Counted from the first letter of the stretch, positions 46,915 to 60,656 are shown. The stretch is 64,000 nt of DNA from Stichopus chloronotus (GCA_021234535.1 SFZH01000008.1:7510897-7574896), one strand, 5' to 3'. The notes: generated by a model not told the origin, from the letters alone. Translations and numbers: made by a program.

Positions 46915-49900
46915 TAGCATATACCTGATAAGGCAACGTTAGTTTTGAAATTTGATGTAGCCCACACAATTAACTAGGTTTGAATTAATTACTTAAGGTG
47001 TACAATAACGATACATGATACGTATACTATTGATGAAAAGAAAATGAGGAAAGATCAACCTTGGATCATATTGAACACTGGTTTTAAATTACAGCAATAA
47101 GTCATTTTCCAGTAAAAGAGAATTTGACCCTACCTAGCTACAGTATGTAGTGTTACAGCGTAGCCTACATGTATGTTTCTACACCAGTGTGAACATACAG
47201 TATATTTTGTTCTGGCACGGAATCATAAACGTATACAGTATTTATGGTGGACTGTTGATATTTTGCAAAATGAAACAAAGGTTAATTGAAAGTATATGAA
47301 AACAATTATTTAGCCTAATTTTCAGAAAGCCTTTTGTAAAATAACTAGTGTGGATAGGTTAAATACAAGTTAATCAGTGTTTATAGCACATGCACTTACT
47401 AACTGATGGAATTCCTTTCTGTCCCAAGTGCTCGATAACTACTGGGAGTTGTAAATTATTCAAAGTTTTGTTAATACAGTAGATTTGATTTTTGTTGTTC
47501 CTAAAATATCATTACACTTTGCCCAATTGAAGTCTCACTGCAGATTGACTAAATTGCCAAGCAGAACGGCACCACAGAACTTGAAGGAGGAAAAAAATGT
47601 ATCAGTTTGTGTGAAGCAGTTTAATTATCAAGTTTATGCAACCCTTTGGGTATAAAGCAGTTCTACTGTACAATCAATCGAAGAAAGTGAAGGGGATTTC
47701 CGATCTTACTACAGTATGTGCAGTATATACGTTGCATGTTTAGTCCTTTCTAGATTTCAGATTTATCATTGCTGATCTTACCTAACCATAAGTGTCTCGG
47801 AACAAAGTAGATATTTGTAATGAACAGAATGATGGTAATCTTGGAAACAGGTGACCTGCAATTTAAACCATGGCCATACACAAACCCTACAGTATGCCAC
47901 ATTCCAATACTTATCACTCAAAAGTATTCTTTCAGTGAAAGTAGTTTACGACTTCCTGAGGGTGTTGAACGTCATTGACCAGACTGCATTTCAAAGAATT
48001 TTAATCAGCTATTTTGGTTTCCTATGACAGAGAATGTAGTTTCTCATAATGTCTACACCAAAGCTTTTAAAAGTTTTGAAAGCCTGAACGATCGTTTCGA
48101 CTATGACAGGTTTTTGACGCAGTAGTTTGCCAATTTGATTCACTGGGAACGCCAAAAACAGAAAAATTACAAGGTAGGTGGAGGGTGTTGCATTTGAGTT
48201 TGAAATCTTGTGAATGGCCAAGAAACACAATATATAGTACTCTGCAACGTATGAAGCACATTTAAAAGGTAATGTGCAAAAAACCCATACATGGCTAAAA
48301 GTTGCAACAAATTCTGCCCACATGGCCACAAAGATTTTAGCACCTCCAGTGCCAGCTATCAGTCAAAGAGGGTCCCATATTCTACAGTACACAGCAGCTC
48401 TGAACACTTTATTTGTAGTCCATGAGTCAAATATTCCAAGAATGTTAGAAATTTTGAGTCATGTTTGTAATAGGTGGTTTTTCTGACAGTTCATTTTTGG
48501 TGGAGGGTTGGTGTATTAGCTGGTGGGGGAGACTGTTACACTGCAGATTGTGCTTTTTAGTTTGTTTTGTGGTGGCAAAGTGCAGTTTTGACAGAAAGTT
48601 GTCAACTAGTACTTTTCAAGCAATTGCAGTACTGCAATTAGACAGTACCATGCTTGGATAGATACATGGTGGGTCTCTACAATAGAGTGGGACATGCAGT
48701 GTTGTACTCTGCACAAGTGGTTGTGACCAATTACTGTTAACTGTCAAAAGACACTATACCATACAATTCTAGTTTCAAGCTGTATTCAGTTATAAATTCA
48801 CAATGCAAGTTTAACTTGTAGCATGTGTGTTTAAGTCTAACTACTGTACACTTGTACAGGTACCCTGTTGTTCAGTAAACACTGCATCCACAGCTGTAGT
48901 GCTGTAAAAATGTATGTGAACAGAACTAAATGACAGAACTGACTGATAATGTAAGCCCCTTGAAGAAGTAGTTCCTTTGGATCCTCTGATTAGTTCTTGT
49001 CCTTCACAAAATTAGATCTTGTCATTGGCTTTGTCTATCTACTGTATCATGATTTTTGACGTACAATATGTCCATAGATTTCTCAAATATAAATTGTCAG
49101 ATTTAAGGAGAGTTTACACCATAATTGTGCTTATATTGAACATGCAGTCACAGAATGTTTTTTCATGACTGGATAGGCCATGTCTTGTAACTGTAAGCAG
49201 CAATATCAGATGTGCACAGAAAAGATTGTGTTTAATACATTGATTCTGCGTACAGTACCTCAGAAGGTAATCGACAGTGACATTTGTCACAAAGCTTGAA
49301 TCCATCGTACAGTACAGCACAGTACATTTCACTACACTAGATAGAAGTTGCATGATCATGGTGTTCTGCTGACTAAAACTCACTGGTCCCCACTTTATTT
49401 CAAACATACTGTATGTCACTTCTCACTGATTTTGATTTTGTGATGATCAGTCATTCCAGAAACATTGCCCCACCTCCACCCCTCCCCTCCTAGGTTACAT
49501 TTCTGTGGCTGGTTAGAAGTGAAAGACTGATCTATGGTACTGTGTAAGCAGGGTGGCATCCCCCTGGTGTACAGTAGGTACAAAGGTTACCACATACCAT
49601 ATTCTTCTGCTTGTTCTGTGGTTAAAAAATATTTGTCCAATCTCAGTCAATGATGGATTCCTCCATACTTTACAGTAGCAAATTTCAAGGAGTCATTGTA
49701 TTAAATCTCTGTGCAGTTGAACAGGTACCCTTCACCACGCTACTGTTGCACGCTAATTTACTACATGCATGGCTAGCAAATTTTTAATCATGCAGTAGCT
49801 TCTTTTGACATGAAATATGCATGGAGACTTTTTTTAAAATTTCATTAGCATTTCAGTTTGCATGCAGTATTGAATCCATTATCACTGTGCAATGTAACTT

Positions 49901-50635
49901 TTCCAGAAACCAACTATAGTACGTAGCATCCAAGTTAAGATGGCCTTAAATGGCTGTTTCTGGACACTCACATGTTCCTGGGAATTCTTCCAAGTAGAAT
50001 TGACCTTTGAGAAGAATACTGTAGCCTTTCATTGTTTGTACTATACAGTGAAAATGAAATGATTTGCATATATTGTTTTGTGGAGAATGTCCTTGGGTCT
50101 GCTTTTGTTTCAGTGCAGCAAGAAGCACCACTATATCTGCATACAGTCAGTCTCTCACACAACTCAAAGTGATACTGCACAATCATTAGTCAATAGTCCT
50201 ATGTGGTGCAAGCAAGGAAGAAAAGCAGGTGATCTTAAGTACATATTGTGGCAACTGACTGGCAAGGGAGAAGTCCTGTAAAATAGTGGCCTCAAACATG
50301 GCCCTTTGAAGTGTTACATTAGTTTCACTCCTCATTCTTACCTGTCTCAACACAACAAGTGCACTCCATCTTATGTGCTACAAGTACTGGTAACCCATTG
50401 AGGTGTTGTTTTTTCCCCTCAGGATAGTGCACATACAGTACTTCAAAGACGTGATGCTTCTACATGTGCTTGCATTGCTTGCATCCTTCATTCTCCTAAA
50501 ACCCAGCAGGTTGAATGTCACTTTCATTCCAAAAACAGTCTAAAACATTTTCCAAAAATTTAGGTGAGCAACCTGTGCTTGCCTTTTGTGTTATTAACAA
50601 TTTTCATTTTGCTTTACCTTTTTTTCTCTTTTCAG
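46915..50635. other. CDCA3 intron 3, right part: no gene recognised
   Basis: A 106-codon minus-strand frame at 48009-48329 has three hydrophobic stretches but no family signature. The rest shows only scattered TACTGTAC words. Confidence 0.45.
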
Positions 50636-50865
50636 AGTCAAAAGTAAACTGCAGAGGCAACTCTGCCACCAAGAGATCACTGAAAGAAAACTTTCAAGCA
50701 TCGCTGACCGAAAGATCAAGATCACCACTGTCTTCACGGAACATTCTTCAAAATTCTCCGTCCCTCATTGCATCTGGAACAAAGCACCATGTGACCGGTC
50801 CTGTCCGCCCGACCCGCCTGATCGGAAGATACGGGCCTGCTGGCCTTGACAAGGAAAATATCTGA
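50636..50865 (+). CDS. CDCA3: CDCA3 exon 4, C-terminus with KEN boxes
   Basis: Acceptor TTTTTTTCTCTTTTCAG, phase 1 in, stop TGA at 50863-50865. It reads ESKVNCRGNSATKRSLKENF, then SRSPLSSRNILQNSPS and ends YGPAGLDKENI. The SPL-x-IL-x-NSP block matches GRSPLTILQDDNSPG, and the terminal DKEN matches HDKEN of human CDCA3, the functional KEN degron. A second KEN (SLKENF) and an RNIL that resembles a partial D-box are also present. Degradation through APC/C is inferred by homology. Confidence 0.9.
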
Positions 50866-51850
50866 AAGGCAGACCTAAAACCCGCAAAGTGGAAAACATG
50901 AGCATAGATATGTACACATGTTAAATTTGTTAATTTATTTTGTTTATTTAACCTTGATTTAGGAAACCTGTACAGCTATTGAAAATGCACCATAAAATCG
51001 ACAGAAGTATCTTTAACTTCTTTTTTTTCCTCAAGTACAATTTTGTTAGACCACCTGAACCACTTGGGTTGATTGCAAGTTGATACTGCTTTGCAATTCC
51101 TCAACTACTATTTCAGCCATTGTGATTCCTGGGTTGTCTCAAGTTAATTAGTGTAATGACCAACTCTTTTCATCAGGTGTTAGCCCTTGTATATTGATGT
51201 GATATTGGTGTTTTAACTCTGTGATTTTATTTCAAACGTGATCTACTTCCATCAGTTGGTAACACACACTTAACATTTCATCATCATAAATGCAGATTCG
51301 TAAGGGAGTCGGTTGCATTTTTTTTTTTTTTTTTAGGTTGGTTGGTTGGTTTTTTTTTTTGGTTGGCAAAATTTATGAGTTTGTGTACTGCTTATGTGGC
51401 AGTACTTGTTCAAATGTTTCATTGCTTACAAATAGACTGTACACATAAGTTATACATACAGACTAGCACTGCAGCCCTAGCTGTGTCACGAAATTTCTTC
51501 AAACCATGTGCTCAGCCTTGGGCTTTGTGAAGAAATATTGCAACTTTCAGTGATTTAGGGAGAGAAAACAGTACTTTACTAAAGAAAGTTCACCATTTCT
51601 TTCATTTTCAGTTTTCAATACATGCTCTGCTGGTGAGATTTGGTTTACCGCCTGTTGCTGCATGTTACCTTTCTACTCTACAGTAGTCAACTTTATATTC
51701 AAACAGTGACATCTGCATGTTGTAACCAGCTCTTGGTATTTAATTACTTTGCCAAACCTTTTAAAGAGACCATGAGGGAAATTATACTTTGAAGTACAAG
51801 TTAGCGATATAGCAATGCTAGTGTTAATAAATAACAAAAGGAGACAGACC
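50866..51850 (+). other. Putative CDCA3 3' UTR with AATAAA at 51826
   Basis: After the stop there is no further splice-linked coding. The first canonical AATAAA downstream is at 51826-51831, followed by a T/GT-rich stretch (about 51850-51880) as expected for a cleavage region. This would make a 3' UTR of about 1 kb. A T-run and GGTT repeats lie at 51320-51365. Confidence 0.4.
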
Positions 51851-54800
51851 TTTGATTTATTGCTTGTTTCACATCAAACTTTACTCAATGATACAGATGC
51901 AACTTGGTTCTTTCCATTCAAGTTTTGGTATAAAGTCACTATGTGTGATGAAAAATGGCAAAGTAATGTAATGTAAAGACAATGACAACAATGTGTGACT
52001 CTGTGTGTTGCCTCTAAAGTACAGTAACATACTGTATGATCACAGGTACCTTTCAAAAGGTTATCTTCCAAAGTCTTGCATTTGCAATCTGGCTTATTCC
52101 TGCAGCGACTGTACTTTCATTCGTTTTGTTTTGTAATTTCGTCTAATATTACAGAGAGTGGTGCATGACCGGACACTGTGAAAGTGTGGTTGTTCTGTAG
52201 TCATTATCTGTGAATGTCATCTCTGCAGTGAAAAAGCTCAAGCATCTGAATTCTTGACAGTTTGTGTCCGTTGAATGCATGTTCTCGCTTTAACCTTTTG
52301 TCGTTTTTGGCCTGTACTTGTTTTCGGTCAGCTGTCACACCAGCCTGGATCGCCATAATGAACAGTAATTGGCATAACGTTCTTTCGAGAGGATGAATTC
52401 GTTAGCACGCCACATTGCACAATTAGCTAGTCATGCACCACTTATAATCAGGGCAGAGAAAACTCCCGCAGCTGTTGTAGATCCATTAACAAGACATGTT
52501 TCGGCAGTGGTTGCATACACAGCAAGGTGATGGCTGTTGCAAACCTCAAAATGAACTGTCATATTTACATTCACATCGACGCAGGGCCTAGGCATGTACT
52601 TATCCGTTGTTTGCACAAATGCATTGTTTGTAAACTAAGGGCTCATTATTCCTTGATAGCTCTGAAACCATGCCCTCTGTGCTCTAGTAGATCTGCCTCA
52701 TTTAACTCACTCTAAGAGAGAAACAATGTGTCTCTTACATTCTCAGAGGTTTTTGGAGGAGGTAGCTGGGCTGTGTGGTTGAGTATCTTGTCTGTAATTG
52801 ACTGGTTTTCCTTAAGGTTCAAGTGAGAGGGTCACTCGCACTAGAAATATTTTAGATGTTGCAATGAATCATCATTTAGGAGAAATGTATCTGAAATGAA
52901 TTCAAAATCGTTAAAAAGATAACTAACGTTAGGCTCCCAAAGATAAGGCTCACTTCAGTAGTGTTGCCACATTTATGAGAGAGTTATATTTTTACGGTAG
53001 CGTCATTCCCGGTTTCGTGCCGATTGTAGGGTCTGCACTGTGTAGATCAAAGATTGTTCTGCTAAAGTCTCGGTTATCCGTATTTCTACCTAGATTGCTT
53101 TGTAAGTGCTTTTTTTTTTCTTCCTTTCTTTCATATCCTAACAGCTTTGTTCATACTAATCAAAGATCCTAGTGGTTGCATACATCTGTGAACAGTTTGT
53201 GTTATTTTGATGAAACCGATCAAAGGTCATGTGTGACACAAAAGATCATGTTTCATGATCTTCATACATCGCTTTTGGTGACGGCAGTCCTACGGTCTCA
53301 TTCGTATCACCCTCTATCCGGTAGTGGCCTTTGGTGATGTTACTGGTACGAGGAGCATGCCTTCACTTTACGTGTAAACACGTACCTATGGCTGCTATCC
53401 TTACAATAAATACAGGAAGGAAGTACATCTGTCCTACCGTGGGATGCCTAGGCAGGATATTCACACACTGTTCTGTGTAGCCTGGGTGTACATTGGAAGT
53501 AACAGATTCTTGTTCCTAACTTCCAGATGGATTCATGGAGCCAGCCTATTACAGAGTGTTAATAACTTCATAGTGGTACCAACCAGAAGGTTGCCTGTGT
53601 GTCATTCCCAAAAATTGCTATAAATCATGTGTTCATATTAAGGCATTTTTTATGCTTGTATGCTGTTTGTCCGCTTTGGTATATTTCTCATTATGATTCA
53701 CAGCAATTGTCAAAAGTGACCCCTGTCAGTGTCTGGGAAAAACCATTGAGCAATACTGGTAGCTTTTGATTGCTTTCACATGGCATTGCTCTAACTTTAA
53801 AGACTTTTGGCATTAATGTACAGTAGGTTCATTTGAAGTTTGAAGGCTTAACATTGCTGGAGGGGAGTGCAGAGTATGTGGCAAAAAGAATGGTCATTAA
53901 TGAAGAAATTCATACAAAGAAGTAGTTACATTATGTTTGAATGATTTTATGAGGAGGCATCTTGCTTAAAGTTTTTTTCTTGCTAACACTTGTTAACATT
54001 ATTATGTACATAGTCTTTTTGGAGATTAACTAAAATATGCTGTGATGTTGTCCTCTTGTGTACAAGGCAGATAGGGTAACATTGTAAGGTAATTGTTCTT
54101 GTTGACTTTGCCCATAGTGAACCTGTACACATCACTTTTATCAATCTGCCCTAGGTCATTCATGCATACTGCAGTGCCTATCTTTAAAAATGTATTATAT
54201 CTTGTTATCTAACATTTATGGAAAAAACAAATACTACTTGTACATATTAAGCAGCATGCTGCCGCACGGTGACTCATTCCTCATATTTACATTTTTTCAT
54301 AATCTGCAATTTATATCTCACCTCGTAGTCGGTGGAAAAAAAAAAAGACAGAAATTCGAACATAAGTTGTGGCTTAGTCATCAGTCGATTTTTGGCTCTT
54401 TCGGCACAAACTCTCTAGTCTGCTGAGCTTCAGCTTTGTTTTGCTCTCTTTATCAATCACAGCAGTGGAAGGGTATAAGCCAAACCTGCCGAGAAGGCTG
54501 CAGTATACACAGCAGTAGTAAGACAAAGTTGCATTACAGAAACTGGGAGTTTTCCTTTGCCATTTATTGAATATTCCTCACAAATTTTTGTCTGATGGTA
54601 TACACCCTAAAAGGCCCTGTTGCGATATTTGGATGGACCATGTGCAGCAGTCTGCTGCATTGCCAGAGACAATCTCTGTGGCATAACATCTGCAGACTTT
54701 TGTAAATGAAAGAAAAAAAAGGCGGGGACATGAGTAAGAGCTAAACAAACAGAGCTTCTCCCTTTGTTGATGATGTGACTCATTTTAAATTAGTCATGCA

Positions 54801-55629
54801 CAGATTGTAGATTCCCAGGGCAATCACCGTGATTATATCTCGTGAACCTCATCCTTTTGGGCTGAAATCTGTTGATTTTAATACCAGTGAAGTTGCGTCG
54901 ATTCCCCCATCGGCAATCGTCCTCACTCAGGGTAAAGCGGACTTTGCTCAACTTAAAGCACTGTTAACATGACTTAGTACTGGTCATGTTTCCTACCTTG
55001 CACCTGATTAAAATCATAGAGACAGTATGTGCCTCTCATTGCATCTGCTGCAGGTTTTGTAGGGAGGAAAGAAGGCCAGCCATGCGGAAGTTCCAGATCA
55101 TGCTTAATAACCTTTTTGAGAGGTCTCGTACCCTCAATTTGATATGTACTTTGTTTTATTTCTTGCATGCAACCATAGAATATGATATTGCAGTTTTACT
55201 TTATTACCTCATGGTCATTTGAATTGCTCGTAGACATGAAGTTGTTTGAAAAAATTCTGAGAAGTTGTCAATGAAGTGAATTTTTCTTAATTTCAATTTT
55301 AAAAACCAAATGACATTACAAGATGATGTAAGTTATGGTGAATGGATTTTACAACAAGACTAGACAAAGAAAAAATACTGTCCCATATGCAGGTACATTT
55401 CTAGGGTTTTACATTGTAGGACATGCAAATATTTCAAAGAGAGTGGTCTCTTCCAGATATTAAAAAATGACAGGTTGTCACTCTAGGGATGCCAGATGGT
55501 AGACGATATGTTACCAAGAAAGACTTATATATGTTACTAAGAAAGGTGAGTGATCGGGCTGCTGAGTGTGAGCCATTAGCTTTGTTCAAAGTCTGTTGAT
55601 AGAGACACAAGCCAAAATAAGCTAGGAGT

Positions 55630-55653
55630 ACCCCCCCCCCCCCACCACCACCA
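55630..55653. repeat. Poly-C and CCA simple repeat
   Basis: A run of about 13 C followed by (ACC)n. Similar C-runs occur at about 58937-58955 and 61447-61466. Confidence 0.9.
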
Positions 55654-56218
55654 CTTCCTATTGTCAGTTGACTGAATAATGTGCTTTTGACCTTGCCAGT
55701 TAAGTTACCCCTTTTTTTTTCTTTTCTTTCTTTTGATAACAGCAGGGTATTAGTCGGTTTAGCTGAAATCGGGTAATTGACTGTGTACTTTGATTCCAGG
55801 TAGTACACATTGTGTTGTTTGAAACTGTAGCACTAGTTTGGTATTGTTCCGCCAGTTGATCAGTGTGAAGTAATTCCTGTCCTGTGTTTTTCTCTGTTTT
55901 AACTGGATTCATGTATTCCCCAATCAGTTTCTTTGCATGAATTTTGGCAATTAGTAGTTCCAATGCCAATTGATACAAGGAGTACCGGAGTGCGGTCAGC
56001 AGTATCATTAACCTCCCCCTCCCCCCAGTGTGCATCATTATCATCTGTTTAATGCCCAGGGACAGTATTGAAAATGTAAAGGGAAGAACATTTTGGTTTG
56101 TAAATAGCAACATTTTGATTGATAACAAATCCAGAGAAAAGTTAACACGATTAGCAACATGGTAACAAGCAATGTTCATATATGATTGACAAACTTCCAC
56201 CATTGTTTTATTATCATG

Positions 56219-56390
56219 ACATAAGATGTAGCGGACAACAAAACACTCTCAATCTATGGTTTTATTGTATTCACCGGCCAAAGATTTTCCTCTCAAATTA
56301 CTGTTCATTTATGGAAGGATCAAACATGGTCACCTGACTGTAATGAGCCAATAGAAGTTTAGGATCCATTCTATAAGTATGAATGAATTT
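56219..56390. repeat. Dispersed repeat family 3, copy B
   Basis: Partner of 20674-20840, in the region downstream of CDCA3. It has the same TTTTATTGTATTCA and GGTCACCTGACTGTAATG blocks. Confidence 0.6.
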
Positions 56391-58724
56391 CAGATAATTG
56401 GCAAGGAATACTGTACTGCAGTATGTCACCTGGCCATGAAATTTATTTTTAATCTCAGTCTTCCTATTGGAAAATAGAGAAATGTATCACATCCCATGAA
56501 AGAAAATCCTTGGAGTAAAAAGAGGACATTTTAAAGAGAAAAGTTTGTTTTCATTTTACGAAACAATGCGACATTTCTGTGACCTCTTTCCAGCTGCTAT
56601 GGTAATATACCACCTGGGGGGTCATAGAGTGATTGTTTCGATGGAGGTCAAAGCTAAAGGAACAATCCATAATCAATGAGTTTTGGCTGCTAGAGCTTTA
56701 TAAAAGTGATATGGTAGTCATAGATACCTATTGTTATGCCCACCTTAGGATAATGCAGTAGTGGAATAGTTGATATTGTTGGTCCTTTCAAAGAGAAATG
56801 ATGCCATTGTAAACATAGAACATGCAAAGGAAGCAGATGCAATGGCAGTCGTTTGAATTTTAAATGTCTCAGCTTTTCTGTGAGTGTCCTTGTATAGTTA
56901 ATAGGGAACCATGCTTGATACCATTGGTGTTACAATAAAAGAACTGTTAATAGCTCATGTTTTATGTATGTTTTTCTTTTCCTTTTTCATTTGCTGAGTT
57001 GGCAGCAAAGAGGCATCTATTAATTCCTGCTCAACTCCTGTAAAAAGTATGCATTACAGTATGTTACTCATCTTGGGTGGTTTTCACTTTAAATATAGGA
57101 CTTCCACATTTTTCTGCTTTTTAGTACCAAAAAACTCCTCAGTATGGAAAAACACTTTTGAAATTTTGGCCTACGATGGGTCGTTTTCAAATGTTAGGTG
57201 TGTGGGTGGACTTGTATATGTTGAAAGTTCCTCCCAGTGCCAGAGTCATCTCTGAACTTGAGGCAGATCTCCTGAGAAGCAAATCCTTGGAATACAGTTC
57301 ACAACTTTCTGAAATTTAACCATTTATTGCCACATATATAGCAAGTTGATTTTTCACCAAAGAAATGGGGAGTCACTGTTTTTGACTTTTCCATGGATGC
57401 AAATCTACAAAGGCATTTTATCTGTCTGAAAAATAAAAAATTTCTTATCCTAAAACACTTTCAAGAACAAATATGAGTGAAATGGGGTGCAAAATGTACC
57501 ACAAAGTAGGTTACGTGCAATACCTGCTGTAGATCCCAAAGCCAAGCCTCTGGTCGGCATGCTTTTCATCTTTTGTTTCATGCGTTCGCCTTTTAATACT
57601 CAGGGTTGCAGTTCTGATATTACCTTTTTCGATTCATTCTCAAGACATTTGGATATTACCATCATATTACCATTCATCCTGCCATTTCTTTCTTCCAAGA
57701 GGAGAAAGTGATCTTGTCGTCAAATTCATCACCGTTGTCTTAATATGTGCTTCCGCAACAGTAAGGGACAGGCACAAAACGTGTACCTGTAACACATTTT
57801 GAAGGAGCCCCTTTTGAATCGATCAAAACAAGCAATTAATACAAATTTCTGGCTGTTACAAAGAAAGAGATGATGTCAGCAGTGATCTCGCACAGAGGGA
57901 AAGAGCATCCCTCTGAGCGATTTCTTGGAGTTTTAACAGAATTTACCCTTTCCTAACGTCTGTTGAAATGACACTCGTCGTTGACAGTTTAGGTGGTTTG
58001 GTCCAGTTTCATGATCCAGAGATCCGTGACTTTGATGAAGTAAAGATATTTGAGTCAGGCATTTTGGGAAGGAAAGAGTGACTTGATTTCAAGGAATACG
58101 TTTGTACTTGACCATAGTAACAATTACATCAGATTAATGGTAGGTAGCAACCGTAAAAAATAGAGTTGTTTTTCCGATTGATTGTTTTGAGAAGTGTCCT
58201 GTTGGGCATTTGGTGAAAATGTTGAAGAATGTCAATTATTTGGTTTGCAAAGAGCCCTTTTACCAGTTATCATTAAAATGTCATAAAAGAATGGGTAAGA
58301 CAACATATTCCACTCAATCTGTAAGACTTTAATCGTAAAACTTATTTCTGTTAGTTATGATGTGGGTGTAGTCACCCCCCACGAATTCTGTGTTACATAA
58401 GTCAGTCTTTTGTTTTTTCTGTAATGAAGCTCATCGGGCATGAGCCCTATTTGCCATGTCTTCAAACAATATGGTTTCATCAAGGGAAGTTCTGTGTGCT
58501 GAATTAGTTGTTTGGCATCGTGATGGCACATGGCTCAGTTTAGAAGGGTATCGTGCAAATAAAGCACATTTTGTAATTATGTTGTTCGGCCTTGGGCTCG
58601 TGGATGGAGACCGAGTAATTGAAAATCCCTCCCGGGGGTAGGAGGCAAACCATCCTATGATGAAAACATCTTATCTCCTGTGCGCAATTGAAACCCAACA
58701 GTCGTCACGACGATATTTATCAAA

Positions 58725-58800
58725 ATGTGTTCTACCATGTGACAATGTTATTGTATCAAAGATCAAAGTGTGTTCTGCCATGTGACATTTTAATGTAATG
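58725..58800. repeat. Two-copy imperfect tandem repeat
   Basis: TGTGTTCTACCATGTGACA and TGTGTTCTGCCATGTGACA lie about 43 bp apart, each followed by a TTAT/TTAATGTA-type spacer. Confidence 0.6.
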
Positions 58801-59969
58801 TGCAATTGTTGGCAAACCAGTCACAGATACATACAGATACTGTCTCTGTTAGCCCTCTGATGCTGCTGTCTTCAAAATCTCTCGTCAAATTTAGAAGATA
58901 GAAAGGGTCCAATGACTCCGAAGACTCATATTGTCCTCCCCCCCCCCCCCCCCCATCTTTCCTTTCTCCACGAACAGTTGCAGTAGTTCTGTGGTGTACC
59001 TTGTTTGCTTTTACTTTTAAGAGCAAATGAGATATGGTAACATTTAGTAGCAGAATACAGAAGTTCAGGTGGGGGGGTCAAAGCACAACCTGATGTTGGC
59101 ACATGGGTTGAAGGTTGTTCAAGCCAGCAGTGGTAAGATCTTCATAAGTTAAATATCATAGAGAGATAACATCCTATTTTGATTTTGATGATATTAAAAA
59201 TGCAATTATGATCATCTGTTTTTTTTTTTTTCACATGTTCATGCTTCTTTTTTCATCTTGGAAGTGTTACTCTTCTTTCATCATTTGATCCATTTTGTCA
59301 TCTCAAATATCTATCTTGGTCATTGGCTTGAAAACTTTTGATTATGAAAATCTTTGAAAAAAAAAAAAGCACAATAGTCCATCTTAGCAAAATAATAATG
59401 TGCCGTCATTTGGATTCAGACTTCTCTCCAAATTTCTTTTATCTCTCATCTTTCTGATGAAAGATTGATTTCATTTGTTGAGTTTCATTCCAAATCAATT
59501 GTCAATGAATTGTTAATACTAAACATTTACATTTGCCTATTTGTTGTGTAACCTGTGTCTGTCATTTTACAGCATTTATCAATGGCCAAAATGTATGTTC
59601 CTTGAAAGGGAATTGTCTGTCATGCCATCATTAATAATTATTCTTTGTTCTAAAAAAACCTCTCATTTCTGGGGAACGGGTGGTAAGTTGTATTCTTTCT
59701 TTTTTTTTTTCAAGAAGAAACTCTTACTACTGTCTTAATTATAACTAAAAGAGAACCAAAGTTCTGTGATGTTCGTTATTGCTAAACCGGTTTTGTAAAT
59801 ATATCTTACGTCCAAACTGTAACAGAAAATCACGAATATATTTGATAAAATTTTATACCTGTAAATGGGGAAGAAAGTTTGTGAAATACAGTTATTACTG
59901 AATACAGTTATTCAAATAATGGTTCAATCTTTCTGTTGTGTCTCTTTCATTTTATGTACTTCATTCAAT

Positions 59970-60075
59970 TGTCATAAGTGTTTAAGGTAAACACAAAAAT
60001 GTGAAGGTTGTCTTCTTTTCAGTTGTCGTCAGTGTGTAAGGTAAATGGAAAAACGGTAATAAAAATGTGAAGGGG
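59970..60075. repeat. Two-copy imperfect tandem repeat
   Basis: The unit TTGTC(A/G)T(A/C)AGTGT-TAAGGTAAA followed by AAAAATGTGAAGG occurs twice at a spacing of about 50-65 bp. Confidence 0.6.
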
Positions 60076-60656
60076 AAGCAACTGTCGGTCTGGGATTGTG
60101 GACGAAGTGGCCTTATTGTAGTCCTCATGTAAAGCAAATAAGATGAAACCATTTTCACCCACTGCAGGTTGGATCCATCTCTACCCCACCCCCTTCTGTC
60201 CTCAACCAAATTTTCAGTTAACACTGCCCTGCAAAGTTTGGACACTGAGACACTTTTTTGGTGGTACGTTCATGGGTTTACCAACTTTAATCGGAAAATT
60301 GTTCCTCCAGAGGTGGTATCTGTTTGTATCCTGACCTCTTTGGTAGCAGTAATCCGCACACACTCTCGAGCCCTATTTTCCATTGCCATCTATTTTCCGT
60401 GAATTTAGAATTTTAGCTAACAATTGTTCTTTCATCGGAAGTCCATTTTGTGGGCATATAGATGGCAAAAAGAAGTACAATACTTATGAATTCTTTTCTC
60501 TGAAATATTACATAAATGAATACGTAAATTCACTGGGAACATGTATGTATACATTTTCTTTATGCACATCAATAAATAAATACAAAAAGAAAACCCAAAG
60601 TAACTCAAACAAATTCCTTCTACATACAATAAACAACTGAACTATTATACCAAAAA

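Larger units (their letters stand above)
31671..50865 (+). other. CDCA3: CDCA3 (Tome-1) gene, coding exons 2-4
   Basis: Whole-gene entry; exons are listed separately. CDCA3/Tome-1 is a small, mostly disordered cell-cycle protein. In vertebrates it is destroyed by APC/C-Cdh1 through a KEN box and acts as an F-box-like SCF adaptor promoting Wee1 loss and mitotic entry. Three coding exons join in matching phases (1 and 1), and if one base is dropped in exon 3 the product is 298 residues (human 268). N-terminus MGASES, four DPRSP repeats, acidic middle, C-terminal SPL...NSP region and terminal DKENI all match the family layout. The last intron is about 12.3 kb. Confidence 0.88.
51851..60656. other. 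Intergenic region downstream of CDCA3: no gene recognised
   Basis: No exon with recognisable protein was found. The longest frame in the window, 167 codons on the minus strand at 55700-56203, starts in unique sequence and ends in a Lys-rich run coming from a T/C tract; it has no known motif. Family 3 copy B and several simple repeats are inside. Confidence 0.45.

Noticed and set aside
48009..48329. 106-codon minus-strand frame with hydrophobic stretches resembling membrane segments
   Set aside because: T-rich DNA gives hydrophobic residues by chance; no receptor or channel signature and no flanking exons were found.
55700..56203. 167-codon minus-strand frame, longest in the window
   Set aside because: No known domain, ends in a Lys-rich run from a T/C tract, and has no promoter, splice or homology support.
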